From Mangrovimonas sp. ST2L15 (lineage in GTDB: Bacteria > Bacteroidota > Bacteroidia > Flavobacteriales > Flavobacteriaceae), in assembly GCF_001280515.1 (NCBI RefSeq), contig NZ_LBIQ01000035.1:310001-374000 (forward strand): a stretch of DNA of 64,000 nt, written 5' to 3'. Under the pieces are notes generated by a model. The model saw only the letters and a program-made list of their open reading frames with translations, was not told where the DNA came from and ran no database searches. How positions within the stretch are numbered: position 1 is the stretch's first letter; every line of letters starts with the position of its first letter. Below are positions 8,599-16,558 of the stretch, in pieces. Made by a program: the position numbers and the translations under genes.

Positions 8599-9004
8599 GG
8601 CCTTGATTGGAATCAGGAGTCAAGAATCAAGAAACAAGAAACAAGAGCCAAGACAGATTTGGTTTTTTAGAGAAAAGAACAATGAAAAAGGAATATAGAC
8701 TTCTTGATACAATCGTTCTTCGTTGCTCTTTGAACAATTTACCTCACAGGTGGATCAATTTGAATTGACATGGGACTAAAAATGGTTGTCAGGTCGAGCG
8801 CAGTCGAGACCTCTTGGAAGAATAACGGTTTTAAATTAACCCCTCGACTGCGCTTGGGGAGATACAGTGAATCATTATTTTTTATGGACTCATGAGTTTG
8901 CAGACCATCGGTTTTTCGGCGTTGCCGAAATATGGTTTTGACTTTTGATACATATAAAAATTAGCGCAATGGGTTTTAATTGTAGTCTCAAGGATATCAG
9001 ATAT
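8599..9004. repeat. gene-free spacer with several repeat families
   Basis: No convincing gene is present. The spacer starts with degenerate AGTCAAGA/AACAAGA units (8611-8660). A segment TTCTTGATACAATCGTTCT at 8701 matches the TCTCGATAC repeat family seen at 10.75, 38.6, 40.1 and 44.9 kb. A perfect 12-base inverted repeat lies at 8797-8808 / 8843-8854. A stretch at about 8910-8960 with TTGCCGAAATATGG resembles one at 45549-45597. Repeats recurring in same orientation at both ends of the variable polysaccharide genes may promote recombination. Confidence 0.6.
8797..8854. repeat. 12-base perfect inverted repeat
   Basis: AGCGCAGTCGAG at 8797-8808 pairs perfectly with CTCGACTGCGCT at 8843-8854, leaving a 34-base loop. 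It is GC-richer than its surroundings, as is typical of dispersed palindromic repeats. Confidence 0.7.
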
Positions 9005-9525
9005 GGCTCCTCCCTTTAGTTAAAGGGAGGTGTCCAGGCCTTTTTGGTCTGGACGGAGGGTTTGCTATACATCTTTAAACGAATCTTTAATTTCTTTGAG
9101 AACAGAATCCAAATAGTCAAACACCATTTTGTTTTCAAATCTTAAAACTTGATACCCCAATTGGTTCAGATATTCAGTTCTGTGTTTGTCGTATTCCTCC
9201 GCAATGGGGTTATTATGGACTTCACCATCCAATTCAATAATCAATTTTTCTGAGGCACAATAGAAATCGACAATGTAATTTCCAATACTATGTTGTCTGT
9301 TGAATTTTCTACCCTTTAGTTTTTTGCTCTTGAGGTGGGTCCATAAAAAGGCTTCAGCAGGAGTTAAATGATTCCTTAGATCCTGCCTTTTTTCTTTCAG
9401 GTTTAATCTGTTGTGAATGTTTTGCTTGTTGGGCATGTTTAAAGATACATAAAAACAGTTCAAACACCCCGTCCAGCTCCAAGCGCACTTGTAGCTGTCC
9501 ACCCCACTTTGTCTAAAGAGGGGAG
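9005..9525 (-). mobile_element. hairpin-ended repeat element carrying a DUF559 nuclease gene
   Basis: The left end has a perfect 10-base-pair hairpin (CCTCCCTTTA / TAAAGGGAGG, 9009-9030), then a second hairpin GTCCAGGCC-T5-GGTCTGGAC (9032-9054), then GGACGGAGGGTTTG. The right end starts CAAACACCCCGTCC, an imperfect inverted copy (12 of 14 bases) of that last motif, and closes with hairpin CCCCACTTT-GTCT-AAAGAGGGG (9502-9523). A second copy of these ends, without the gene, lies at 45051-45175. I see no transposase; calling it mobile is inference from the repeated ends and the shared nuclease cargo. Confidence 0.5.
9065..9436 (-). CDS. DUF559 endonuclease-domain protein
   Basis: The 123-residue protein matches the DUF559 family, which has a Vsr-like PD-(D/E)XK nuclease fold. 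Visible features are LTPAEAFLW (about 24-32), KGRKFNRQHSIGNYIVDFYC with the putative metal ligand Asp57, LIIELDGEVH with Glu68 and Asp70, and the C-terminal GYQVLRFEN. The frame stays open 22 residues upstream, but that part would lie inside the repeat arm, so the ATG at 9436 is chosen. The gene fills almost the whole interior of a hairpin-ended element. Function of the family is not established; it could be a nuclease acting on the element's own hairpins, which is speculation. Confidence 0.85.
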   Translation of the reverse strand: MPNKQNIHNRLNLKEKRQDLRNHLTPAEAFLWTHLKSKKLKGRKFNRQHSIGNYIVDFYCASEKLIIELDGEVHNNPIAEEYDKHRTEYLNQLGYQVLRFENKMVFDYLDSVLKEIKDSFKDV

Positions 9526-9664
9526 TTTTCAGGTTTAGTGAAGATAATGAGTGAAAATAAAGGGAGAGGGAACTTTCTTCATTCCATAATTTCGATTAAA
9601 ATCTGGCTAGATGATTTTTAAAGCCTATATAAAGCGCTATCTTTACGTTACTTAAAGACAAGGT

Positions 9665-10633
9665 ATGGTAACAGATCAAATCAAGGAATGTTCATTTTTA
9701 GTGACTGGTGGTGCAGGTTTTATCGGTTCTAATTTAGTAGCCTATTTATTGGCTCATGGAGCCAAGAAAGTGCGAGTGTTGGATAATTTTTCCAATGGAT
9801 ACCGGGAGAATCTTACTGAGTTTATGGAGCACCCTCAATTTGAACTTTGGGAAGGAGACATTCGTGATTTGGATATGTGCCATAAGGCCATGGTAGGGAT
9901 GGATTATGTCTCTCACCAAGCAGCTTTGGGATCGGTGCCCAGATCGATAGATGATCCAGCGACTACCAATGCCGTGAACATTTCTGGTTTTTTAAATATG
10001 TTGATTGCCTTGAAAGATAGTCCATCTGTGAAACGAATGGTCTATGCGGCATCTAGTTCCACTTATGGGGATAGTGCCAGTTTACCAAAAGTGGAAGCTG
10101 TTATTGGAAAGCCTTTATCGCCCTATGCGGTAACCAAATATGTGAATGAATTGTATGCCGATGTGTTTGGTAAAACCTATGGTACTGATGTCATTGGACT
10201 GCGCTACTTTAATGTTTTCGGCCCCAAGCAAAGTCCGAATGGTGCCTATGCCGCGGTTATTCCTTTGTTTATGCAAGCCCTGAAAACAAATAAACCGCCT
10301 AAGATTAATGGCGATGGGGAGCAGACCCGTGATTTCACCTATGTGGCCAATGCGGTGCAAGCCAATGTTAAAGGCCTTTTTGCCAGCAAGGAGGCAGCCA
10401 ATGAGGTGTTTAATGTGGCTTGTGGAGAACGAATCTCGGTCAATACTTTGTGGCATACTTTAAAGGAAGCCGCAGAATCAGAACTTGAAGCCATTTATGG
10501 TCCGCCACGTATGGGGGATGTGCGTGATTCGTTGGCAGATATTTCTAAAGGTCAGCGCTTATTGGGCTATGAGCCCGAAGTAACTGTTAAGGAAGGGTTG
10601 GGTTTGACTTGGAAGGTTTTTAATGAAAAATAA
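9665..10633 (+). CDS. tviC: UDP-N-acetylhexosaminuronate / UDP-GlcNAc C4-epimerase, TviC/WbpP type
   Basis: This extended short-chain dehydrogenase/reductase inverts C4 of a UDP-N-acetylhexosamine or its uronic acid using bound NAD+. The 322-residue protein shows GGAGFIGSNL (about 16-25), HQAALGSVPRS, the catalytic ASSSTYG and YAVTKYVNELY (YxxxK), and GLRYFNVFG. From memory it is close to TviC, which converts UDP-GlcNAcA to UDP-GalNAcA after TviB. It stands alone between two repeat spacers, about 1 kb after its partner gene, as if a repeat insertion had split the pair. Which of the two substrate orders it uses cannot be decided here. Confidence 0.9.
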   Translation: MVTDQIKECSFLVTGGAGFIGSNLVAYLLAHGAKKVRVLDNFSNGYRENLTEFMEHPQFELWEGDIRDLDMCHKAMVGMDYVSHQAALGSVPRSIDDPATTNAVNISGFLNMLIALKDSPSVKRMVYAASSSTYGDSASLPKVEAVIGKPLSPYAVTKYVNELYADVFGKTYGTDVIGLRYFNVFGPKQSPNGAYAAVIPLFMQALKTNKPPKINGDGEQTRDFTYVANAVQANVKGLFASKEAANEVFNVACGERISVNTLWHTLKEAAESELEAIYGPPRMGDVRDSLADISKGQRLLGYEPEVTVKEGLGLTWKVFNEK

Positions 10634-11128
10634 GGAAATTGAGATTCAGGATGCTAGAGCCAGGAGTCAAGATGGCTAGTGTTTAAGAAAAAAGAATATA
10701 GAGCATAGAAAATAGAATAGTGAATGGGGAATAGTGAGTCCTTTGTTAATTGACTTCTCGATACAATCGTTCTCCGTTGTTCCTTGAACGATCCCGACGA
10801 TGAATGCCGTGACAAAGCTCGAAGTGACAAGCTTCTCGATACAATTTTATTCCGCTGCGCTCCATAAAATCACTCGAAGTGACATGGGGAGGTTAAAAAG
10901 ACGTTGTCAGTTTGAGTGCCGACTGTAAGGAGGTGTATCGAGAACCAAGCCAAGTGGGATTGAGTTGTGGTTTTCTTATTTGCTTAAACATCACCTGACT
11001 TCTACCTTCAACTTGATACTTTTTCAAAAACATCCATTTTATTAACAACTTCATCCATTTTTCACCAAAACATTTTTATAAGGTTCTGCAATTCTTATCT
11101 TAGCATCAACCTATTAATCAAGCTATTT
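10634..11128. repeat. gene-free spacer with dispersed repeats
   Basis: No gene is seen. The first 110 bases are degenerate AGAATA/AATAG and AGTCAAGA units. From 10754 to 10946 come two head-to-tail copies of a dispersed repeat that starts CTTCTCGATAC and ends CTCGAAGTGACA, then a GTGTATCGAGAACC end-piece. The second copy holds an imperfect stem around ATTTTAT / ATAAAAT. The remaining 180 bases before the exporter gene are AT-rich and I see no clear promoter in them. Confidence 0.6.
10754..10946. repeat. two tandem copies of the TCTCGATAC...GAAGTGACA repeat
   Basis: Copies start at 10754 and 10832 and share both ends (TTCTCGATACAAT and CTCGAAGTGACA) but differ in the loop. Related copies in the same orientation lie at 38599, 40076 and 44922, and a left-end fragment at 8701. 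Confidence 0.7.
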
Positions 11129-11995
11129 TTGAATACCAAGCAAGAAGCCCCTTGGCTTTATACCATATCTTCTAAGCATTCGTTGTTGGATCTCAATTTG
11201 AAGGAGATTTGGCGGTATCGTGATTTGTTGTTTTTGTTTGTCAAGCGGGATATTGTCACTGTTTATAAGCAAACCATTCTGGGTCCTTTATGGTATCTTA
11301 TTCAGCCATTGTTCACGTCGGTTATTTTTACTTTAATTTTTAACCGTATGGGAGGGATTCAAACGGGTCCTGTGCCACCATTTCTTTTCAATTTGGCAGG
11401 TATTACTGCTTGGAACTATTTTAAGGAATGTTTTATGGGGACTTCAAGTACCTTTTTGAAGAACCAAGGGATTTTTGGGAAGGTCTATTTTCCTAGGGCA
11501 ATTATGCCTTTATCCATTACTTTTTCCAACTTGCTTAAGTTTGGCATTCAATTATTTATTTTCGGTTGTTTTTATATTTATTATGTTATTGATGGGAAAA
11601 CCATTAGTCCCAATATTTACTTATTCTTGTTTCCTATCTATGTGCTAATGATGGCTTTGCTGGGATTGGGATTGGGGATGTTGGTTTCCTCTTGGACCAC
11701 CAAATATCGAGATTTGAATGTTTTATTGGGTTTTGGAGTGTCTTTATTGATGTATCTTTCGGCGGTACCCTATCCTATTGCCGAAGCCCAAAGAAAATTC
11801 CCAGATTTTGTAGCTCAGTTTGTTGCGTATAATCCAGTTTCTCAAATTGTGGAAGGATTTCGTATTATGTTTTTAAGTTCGGGAACTTTTGATTGGAGTA
11901 AGTTGTTACTTACTTTTATCATAAGCGTTTTTACTTTCTTTATTGGGTTGCTTGTTTTTAATAAAACTGAAAAAACCTTTGTGGATTCTGTGTAG
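11129..11995 (+). CDS. wzm: ABC-2 type polysaccharide exporter, permease subunit
   Basis: The 288-residue protein has about six membrane helices and the ABC2_membrane layout of Wzm/TagG/KpsM permeases, which move completed lipid-linked polysaccharide across the inner membrane. The cytoplasmic N-terminus carries RDLLFLFVKRDIVTVYKQ and LGPLWYLIQP, a pattern typical of this family, and the C-terminus ends FNKTEKTFVDSV. The only suitable start is a TTG at 11129; the first ATG lies inside the first helix region. The ATPase gene follows after three bases. Family assignment is strong; the polymer it carries is inferred. Confidence 0.92.
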   Translation: MNTKQEAPWLYTISSKHSLLDLNLKEIWRYRDLLFLFVKRDIVTVYKQTILGPLWYLIQPLFTSVIFTLIFNRMGGIQTGPVPPFLFNLAGITAWNYFKECFMGTSSTFLKNQGIFGKVYFPRAIMPLSITFSNLLKFGIQLFIFGCFYIYYVIDGKTISPNIYLFLFPIYVLMMALLGLGLGMLVSSWTTKYRDLNVLLGFGVSLLMYLSAVPYPIAEAQRKFPDFVAQFVAYNPVSQIVEGFRIMFLSSGTFDWSKLLLTFIISVFTFFIGLLVFNKTEKTFVDSV

Positions 11996-11998
11996 TTT

Positions 11999-13279
11999 AT
12001 GAGTCAAGTTATTTTAAAAGCCGAAAACATTAGTAAACAATACCGTCTCGGAACGGTGGGTACCGGTACCTTAAGTCATGATCTTAACAGGTGGTGGCAC
12101 CGGGTGCGTGGGAAAGAGGATCCTTATTTGAAGGTGGGGAGTGTGAATGATAGAAGTACAGAGGCTGATAGCGAGTACGTATGGGCTCTTAAAGATATTA
12201 ATTTTGAGGTGCAACAAGGCGAAGTGTTGGGGATTATTGGGAAGAATGGTGCCGGAAAGAGTACATTGCTTAAAATACTATCACGGGTGACCTCGCCAAC
12301 TACGGGGGAAATCAAAACCCGAGGACGGATTGCCAGTTTGCTTGAAGTAGGCACTGGCTTTCACCCAGAGCTCACGGGCCGGGAGAATATTTATTTGAAT
12401 GGGGCCATCTTGGGGATGACCAAAAAGGAAATACGGGCCAAGGAAGCAGAAATTATCGATTTTAGTGGGTGTGCTCGCTATGTGGATACGCCTGTAAAAC
12501 GATATAGCAGTGGGATGCGGGTGCGACTGGCTTTTGCCGTAGCTGCTTTTTTAGAACCTGATATTTTGGTTATTGATGAAGTTTTGGCTGTAGGAGATGC
12601 CGAGTTTCAAAAAAAAGCCATTGGGAAGATGCAGGATATAAGTCAAGGTGAAGGGCGTACCGTTTTGTTTGTGAGCCATAATATGGCAGCGGTTAAAAGC
12701 TTGTGCACTCGGGCTATTGTATTGGTCCATGGGCAAACGGCGTTTGAAGGAACGGCTCAAGATGGGGTGGATTTTTATTTAAACCTTGAAGAAAATAGCA
12801 GTCAAGGATCAAGTGAAATTGATTACTCTGAAAATCCTGTTGGAGATTTAGGTGTTAAGTTATTGAAAGTGTCAACAGAAGATGACTACGGAAAACTGAG
12901 ATCAACTTTTCTACAATCAGAAAATATTATAGTTAAAATTAAATTCTATTTGAATGAAAATATTAAAGGTTTACGATTTAATCTAACGGTGAAAAATTCC
13001 GCTCAAGAAATTGCGTTTGCGACAAGTTCTCATGAAAAAACGAAGCACTTACTAAGTGAAGGAGAATATTCACTTGAATTAACATTACCTTCAAATCTAT
13101 TAAATAATAAACAGTATGTGTTAATGCTAAATGCTGGAGTGCCGGGAAGGCAAGTTTTAATCGAGCCTATTGATGTTTTAGTAATTGATATTCAAAATGA
13201 TTATTCAAGTGGCTCCACATACATTGAAAAATGGCCTGGATTGGTAGCTCCTAAAATACAGTGGAAGTTAGATGCTTAA
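11999..13279 (+). CDS. wzt: ABC-2 type polysaccharide exporter, ATPase subunit with C-terminal domain
   Basis: This is the ATPase partner of Wzm. Residues 1-265 form the nucleotide-binding domain with Walker A GKNGAGKS (81-88), signature YSSGMRVRLA, Walker B ILVIDEVLAVGD and a switch His in FVSHNM. Residues 270-426 form an extra domain like the carbohydrate-binding C-terminus of Wzt proteins that read a chain-end modification before export. DNA becomes clearly more AT-rich at about 12.79 kb, just where the C-terminal domain starts. Its last eight bases overlap the sulfotransferase gene. The extra domain implies selection of a specific glycan end, which fits the modifying enzymes that follow. 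Confidence 0.92.
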   Translation: MSQVILKAENISKQYRLGTVGTGTLSHDLNRWWHRVRGKEDPYLKVGSVNDRSTEADSEYVWALKDINFEVQQGEVLGIIGKNGAGKSTLLKILSRVTSPTTGEIKTRGRIASLLEVGTGFHPELTGRENIYLNGAILGMTKKEIRAKEAEIIDFSGCARYVDTPVKRYSSGMRVRLAFAVAAFLEPDILVIDEVLAVGDAEFQKKAIGKMQDISQGEGRTVLFVSHNMAAVKSLCTRAIVLVHGQTAFEGTAQDGVDFYLNLEENSSQGSSEIDYSENPVGDLGVKLLKVSTEDDYGKLRSTFLQSENIIVKIKFYLNENIKGLRFNLTVKNSAQEIAFATSSHEKTKHLLSEGEYSLELTLPSNLLNNKQYVLMLNAGVPGRQVLIEPIDVLVIDIQNDYSSGSTYIEKWPGLVAPKIQWKLDA

Positions 13280-14096
13280 TTATAAAAAATTAGTAAGAAG
13301 ATATTTTAAAATAGACAAGCTTGTTAAGGAAAGAGCTGAGACTATTTTGAGGCAGCACCATTTTGATCAAATTGGTAACACTAAACCCGAGGATATTTTT
13401 GTAGCAGGATTTCCAAAATCTGGTAATACATGGATGCAAAATTTACTTACAGGTATAATTTTAAATTCTACATCTGAAAGAATATCACCTCAAATTGTTA
13501 GTGAAATAGTGCCAGATGTTCATGCTAAACATTATTATAAAAGACTTTTTAATAGCATGATTTTTAAAACCCATGACCTACCAAAAAAGGAGTATAGAAG
13601 AGTAATTCATTTAGTTAGAGATGGTAGAGACGCTATGGTTTCTTACTATAAAATGGAGAAATCAAGAGATCCTAGTTATTCTAATACTTTGGAAGCAATG
13701 GTTTTAGATGGTAAGGGTGTTTACCCGACCAAATGGCATTTACATACTAGAGAGTGGATAAAAAACCCTTTTGAAGCGGAACTAATTATAGTTAAATATG
13801 AAGACTTATTGAACAACCCTATATCAACACTTCAAAGAATTTCTAAATTTATTGAAATAGAGATTACGGATAATGATGTTATGAAAATTTATAATTCTAA
13901 TTCGATTGAAATATTACGAAAAAAGGTGGTTAAATATGGTTGGGATTATCAAAATAAATATAAAGGAACAAGTACCTCTGAAAGTTTTTTTAGAAAGGGT
14001 ATGATAGGTAATTACAAAACCGAAATGCCTTCTGATTTAATAACTAAATTTAATGAGGAGGCTTTTAAAGAGTTAGAACACTTTGGTTATCTCTAA
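13272..14096 (+). CDS. sulfotransferase (Sulfotransfer_1 type)
   Basis: The enzyme family moves a sulfo group from PAPS to a hydroxyl or amine. In this 274-residue soluble protein the 5'-phosphosulfate loop is GFPKSGNTW (about 46-54) and the 3'-phosphate motif is VIHLVRDGRDAMVSYY (about 113-128). FKTHDLP holds the likely catalytic His between them, and FFRKGMIGNY near the C-terminus matches the RKGxxGxW motif with Tyr in place of Trp. It overlaps wzt by eight bases, suggesting coupled translation. Codon use is AT-rich compared with the wzt ATPase domain. The acceptor is probably a sugar of the exported polymer or its terminus. Confidence 0.88.
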   Translation: MLNYKKLVRRYFKIDKLVKERAETILRQHHFDQIGNTKPEDIFVAGFPKSGNTWMQNLLTGIILNSTSERISPQIVSEIVPDVHAKHYYKRLFNSMIFKTHDLPKKEYRRVIHLVRDGRDAMVSYYKMEKSRDPSYSNTLEAMVLDGKGVYPTKWHLHTREWIKNPFEAELIIVKYEDLLNNPISTLQRISKFIEIEITDNDVMKIYNSNSIEILRKKVVKYGWDYQNKYKGTSTSESFFRKGMIGNYKTEMPSDLITKFNEEAFKELEHFGYL

Positions 14097-14108
14097 TAAG
14101 GAATTAAT

Positions 14109-14759
14109 ATGTTTAAAAAGGTTTTAAAAGGATGGTTTAGAAGAATTATTATTGCATCAATTCCAGAAATTAAGGGGGTCTTAAAAAATAAATCTGGTTT
14201 AAGAATAATAAATACTACTCTGGGGAAATTTACAAAAATCTATCCTGAAGCCAGTTTACGAAATTGTGCTATTGGCGACTATACTTATATTTCAAAAAAA
14301 TCAATTATCAGTAATACCGTTATAGGTAAATTTTGTTCCATTGGGCCGAATTTTTTTTCAGGTTGGGGTGTCCATCCTTCTAATGGCATCTCAACCCATC
14401 CGATGTTTTATTCTACCCTAAAACAAAATGGAATGACATTGAGTAGTATTGACAAAATAGAAGAAAAATTGACTGTCAAGATTGGTAATGATGTATTCAT
14501 TGGTGCAAATGTTACTGTTTTAGATGGTGTATCAATAGGAGATGGAGCAATTATAGGTGCTGGAGCAGTAGTATCTAAGGATATACCTCCTTTTGCTATT
14601 GCTGTAGGTTCTCCCATTAAAATAATAAAATACCGATTTGAAGATGAGGTAATAGATAAGTTACTAAAATTGAAATGGTGGGATGAAGACGAAAGAATTT
14701 TAAAAAAAATAGAAGAAAACTTTTTTAAAGTGAATGATTTTTTAAAAAATTTAAATTAA
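14109..14759 (+). CDS. hexapeptide-repeat acyltransferase (LbH, CatB-like)
   Basis: The 216-residue protein has a left-handed beta-helix signature: repeated [I/V]-G-x-x units in IGDYTYIS, VIGKFCSIG, KIGNDVFIGANVTVL and SIGDGAIIGAGAVV. The end SKDIPPFAIAVGSPIKIIKYRF is the usual exit of CatB-like O-acetyltransferases, and HP in WGVHPSNGISTHP carries candidate catalytic histidines. Such enzymes move acetyl from acetyl-CoA to a sugar hydroxyl or amine in the cytoplasm. It is 12 bases after the sulfotransferase and nine before a glycosyltransferase, so it is part of the same operon. The acceptor sugar is unknown. Confidence 0.85.
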   Translation: MFKKVLKGWFRRIIIASIPEIKGVLKNKSGLRIINTTLGKFTKIYPEASLRNCAIGDYTYISKKSIISNTVIGKFCSIGPNFFSGWGVHPSNGISTHPMFYSTLKQNGMTLSSIDKIEEKLTVKIGNDVFIGANVTVLDGVSIGDGAIIGAGAVVSKDIPPFAIAVGSPIKIIKYRFEDEVIDKLLKLKWWDEDERILKKIEENFFKVNDFLKNLN

Positions 14760-14767
14760 TTATTCAA

Positions 14768-15559
14768 ATGCTAATTTCCATTATCACCATAAATTACAAT
14801 AATGATGAAGGTTTGAAAAAAACCATGACCAGTGTGTTGGAGCAAACCTATGAGTTAATAGAATATATTGTGATTGACGGAGGCTCTACCGATGGGAGTG
14901 TGGAGGTTATAGAGCAAAATAATGACCAATTGGCCTATTCGGTGAGTGAACCTGATAAGGGGATTTATCATGCCATGAACAAAGGCATTGAAAAAGCTAC
15001 TGGGGCTTACTTATTATTTTTAAATAGTGGCGACTGGTTAGTACACTCTAAAGTAATAGAAAATTTTGTTGCCTTTAAACCTGTAGAAGACATTGTTTAT
15101 GGCGATCCTTTGGTAAGAAGTGGTAAAGGATGGAGTAGGAAATATATGCCCACAACTTTAAACATTGGAACTGTTTTGGTTAATACTCTAGCTCATCAAG
15201 CGGAGTTTTATAAACAATCGTTGTTTCAAGATGGTTTGAGATATGATACTAGTTATAAATGCAGCAGTGATAGGAATTTAACCATCCAAGCAATAATTTT
15301 CAAAAATGCCTCTTCTAGGTACATAGATTTGGTTGTTTGCTATTTTGAAAACCCTGGCATAAGTAGTGATTTTGAGTTAAGACATCAAGAACGTAAACGT
15401 TATTTACGGGAAAATTTTGACCCATATTTTTTGAAACTCCTCAAGGAATACAAAAAACAGAACAAAGCTTATAATAAATTGAGGGGTCATAGAATAGTTA
15501 AAATTGCCTTATGGCTACAGAAGCGAAAAGAAAGCCTACTATTAAAGAAAAGAATATGA
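14768..15559 (+). CDS. family 2 glycosyltransferase (WcaE-like)
   Basis: The 263-residue protein has one GT-A domain: IITINYNNDEGL at the N-terminus, VIDGGSTDGSVEVI (about 36-49) for nucleotide binding, and GIYHAMNKGIEKATG followed by LFLNSGDWL where NSGD takes the DxD position. That pattern fits the WcaE-like GT2 subgroup of colanic-acid type clusters. No membrane helix is seen, so it likely acts on lipid-linked sugar at the inner face. Its stop overlaps the next gene's ATG in an ATGA junction. Donor and linkage cannot be told. Confidence 0.88.
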   Translation: MLISIITINYNNDEGLKKTMTSVLEQTYELIEYIVIDGGSTDGSVEVIEQNNDQLAYSVSEPDKGIYHAMNKGIEKATGAYLLFLNSGDWLVHSKVIENFVAFKPVEDIVYGDPLVRSGKGWSRKYMPTTLNIGTVLVNTLAHQAEFYKQSLFQDGLRYDTSYKCSSDRNLTIQAIIFKNASSRYIDLVVCYFENPGISSDFELRHQERKRYLRENFDPYFLKLLKEYKKQNKAYNKLRGHRIVKIALWLQKRKESLLLKKRI

Positions 15560-16542
15560 TTCAAAGTAATGTTTTAGTAAGCATTATCATCCCAACCTTT
15601 AATTCAAAGAATTATTTAAAGCAGGCAGTTAATAGTGCCCTAAACCAAACCTTTCAGCATATTGAAATAATAGTGGTGGATGACGGTTCTACCGATGGCA
15701 CCCTAGATTTGTTTCCTGAATTTCAATCTCAAGGGGTTCAATGTTACAGTATACCTAACGGTGGCGCTTCTAATGCTCGAAATTTTGGTTTAGGCAAAGC
15801 TACTGGGGACTATTTTCAGTTCTTGGATGCCGATGATCTTTTGGTGCCAACTAAAATTGAAAAACAGATAAACCTCATGCAGCAGCATGATGCTGATTTA
15901 TGTTATAGTCCTTGGATAAATTTTAAAAACACTTTGGAAGATGCCCAAAAGCAATTTCGTTTTACTTACTTAGAACATGATCAGGTTCGAACTGGGAAAG
16001 AACTAATGATTAGTTTTGGGATGGAGAACTGGTTTATACTTACCGTTTCTTGGCTGGTTAAAAAGTCCTTGATTACTAAAGCGGGTATATGGGATGTTAA
16101 AATATTGAACAATAATGATGGTGAGTATTTTTCGAGAATATTATTTTGGGCTGAAAAAGTAGTTTGTTGTAACGAAATCTTAGCTTACTATAGGCAGTTG
16201 CCTAATAGCTTGGGGAAATTAAATAGTGAAGCTAAGGTAAAATCATCTTTTAATAGTTACATTAAAATAGAAGCGTTATTGGTTGATTGTGATCCTTTAT
16301 TGTTGAGCTATCCGAAACGCTTATATTACATGCAATATAGGCGAATAAGGAAAAGGTTTCCTAAATTAGCTAAGCGGGCTGCTAAACGGTTTGATGACAT
16401 TAGGGCTCCCAGTTTTTTAAGTCAAAAAACATATTATTGGAGGTTTATCCAATGGTTTGGACTTTATCGTGGGGCACAATTTTATAATTGGTTGCAACCT
16501 ATTTGGGCTCTTAAAAAAAAGAGCTTTCTATTGATTATTTGA
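15556..16542 (+). CDS. family 2 glycosyltransferase
   Basis: The 328-residue GT-A protein shows VSIIIPTFNSKNYL, VVDDGSTDGTL, NGGASNARNFGL and the metal-binding FLDADDLLVP. The frame extends 15 residues upstream inside the preceding gene, but the ATG at 15556 forms the common ATGA overlap and places the first strand normally, so it is preferred. The basic C-terminal part (RIRKRFPKLAKRAAKRF) may lie on the membrane surface. It is the second of three consecutive glycosyltransferases. Substrate is unknown. Confidence 0.88.
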   Translation: MIQSNVLVSIIIPTFNSKNYLKQAVNSALNQTFQHIEIIVVDDGSTDGTLDLFPEFQSQGVQCYSIPNGGASNARNFGLGKATGDYFQFLDADDLLVPTKIEKQINLMQQHDADLCYSPWINFKNTLEDAQKQFRFTYLEHDQVRTGKELMISFGMENWFILTVSWLVKKSLITKAGIWDVKILNNNDGEYFSRILFWAEKVVCCNEILAYYRQLPNSLGKLNSEAKVKSSFNSYIKIEALLVDCDPLLLSYPKRLYYMQYRRIRKRFPKLAKRAAKRFDDIRAPSFLSQKTYYWRFIQWFGLYRGAQFYNWLQPIWALKKKSFLLII

Positions 16543-16558
16543 AGTTATTTTAAATCTC

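Noticed and set aside
9436-9502. Extended N-terminus of the DUF559 protein (22 more residues)
   Set aside because: The extra part is coded by the repeat arm and lacks similarity to the family, whose members start near the ATG at 9436.
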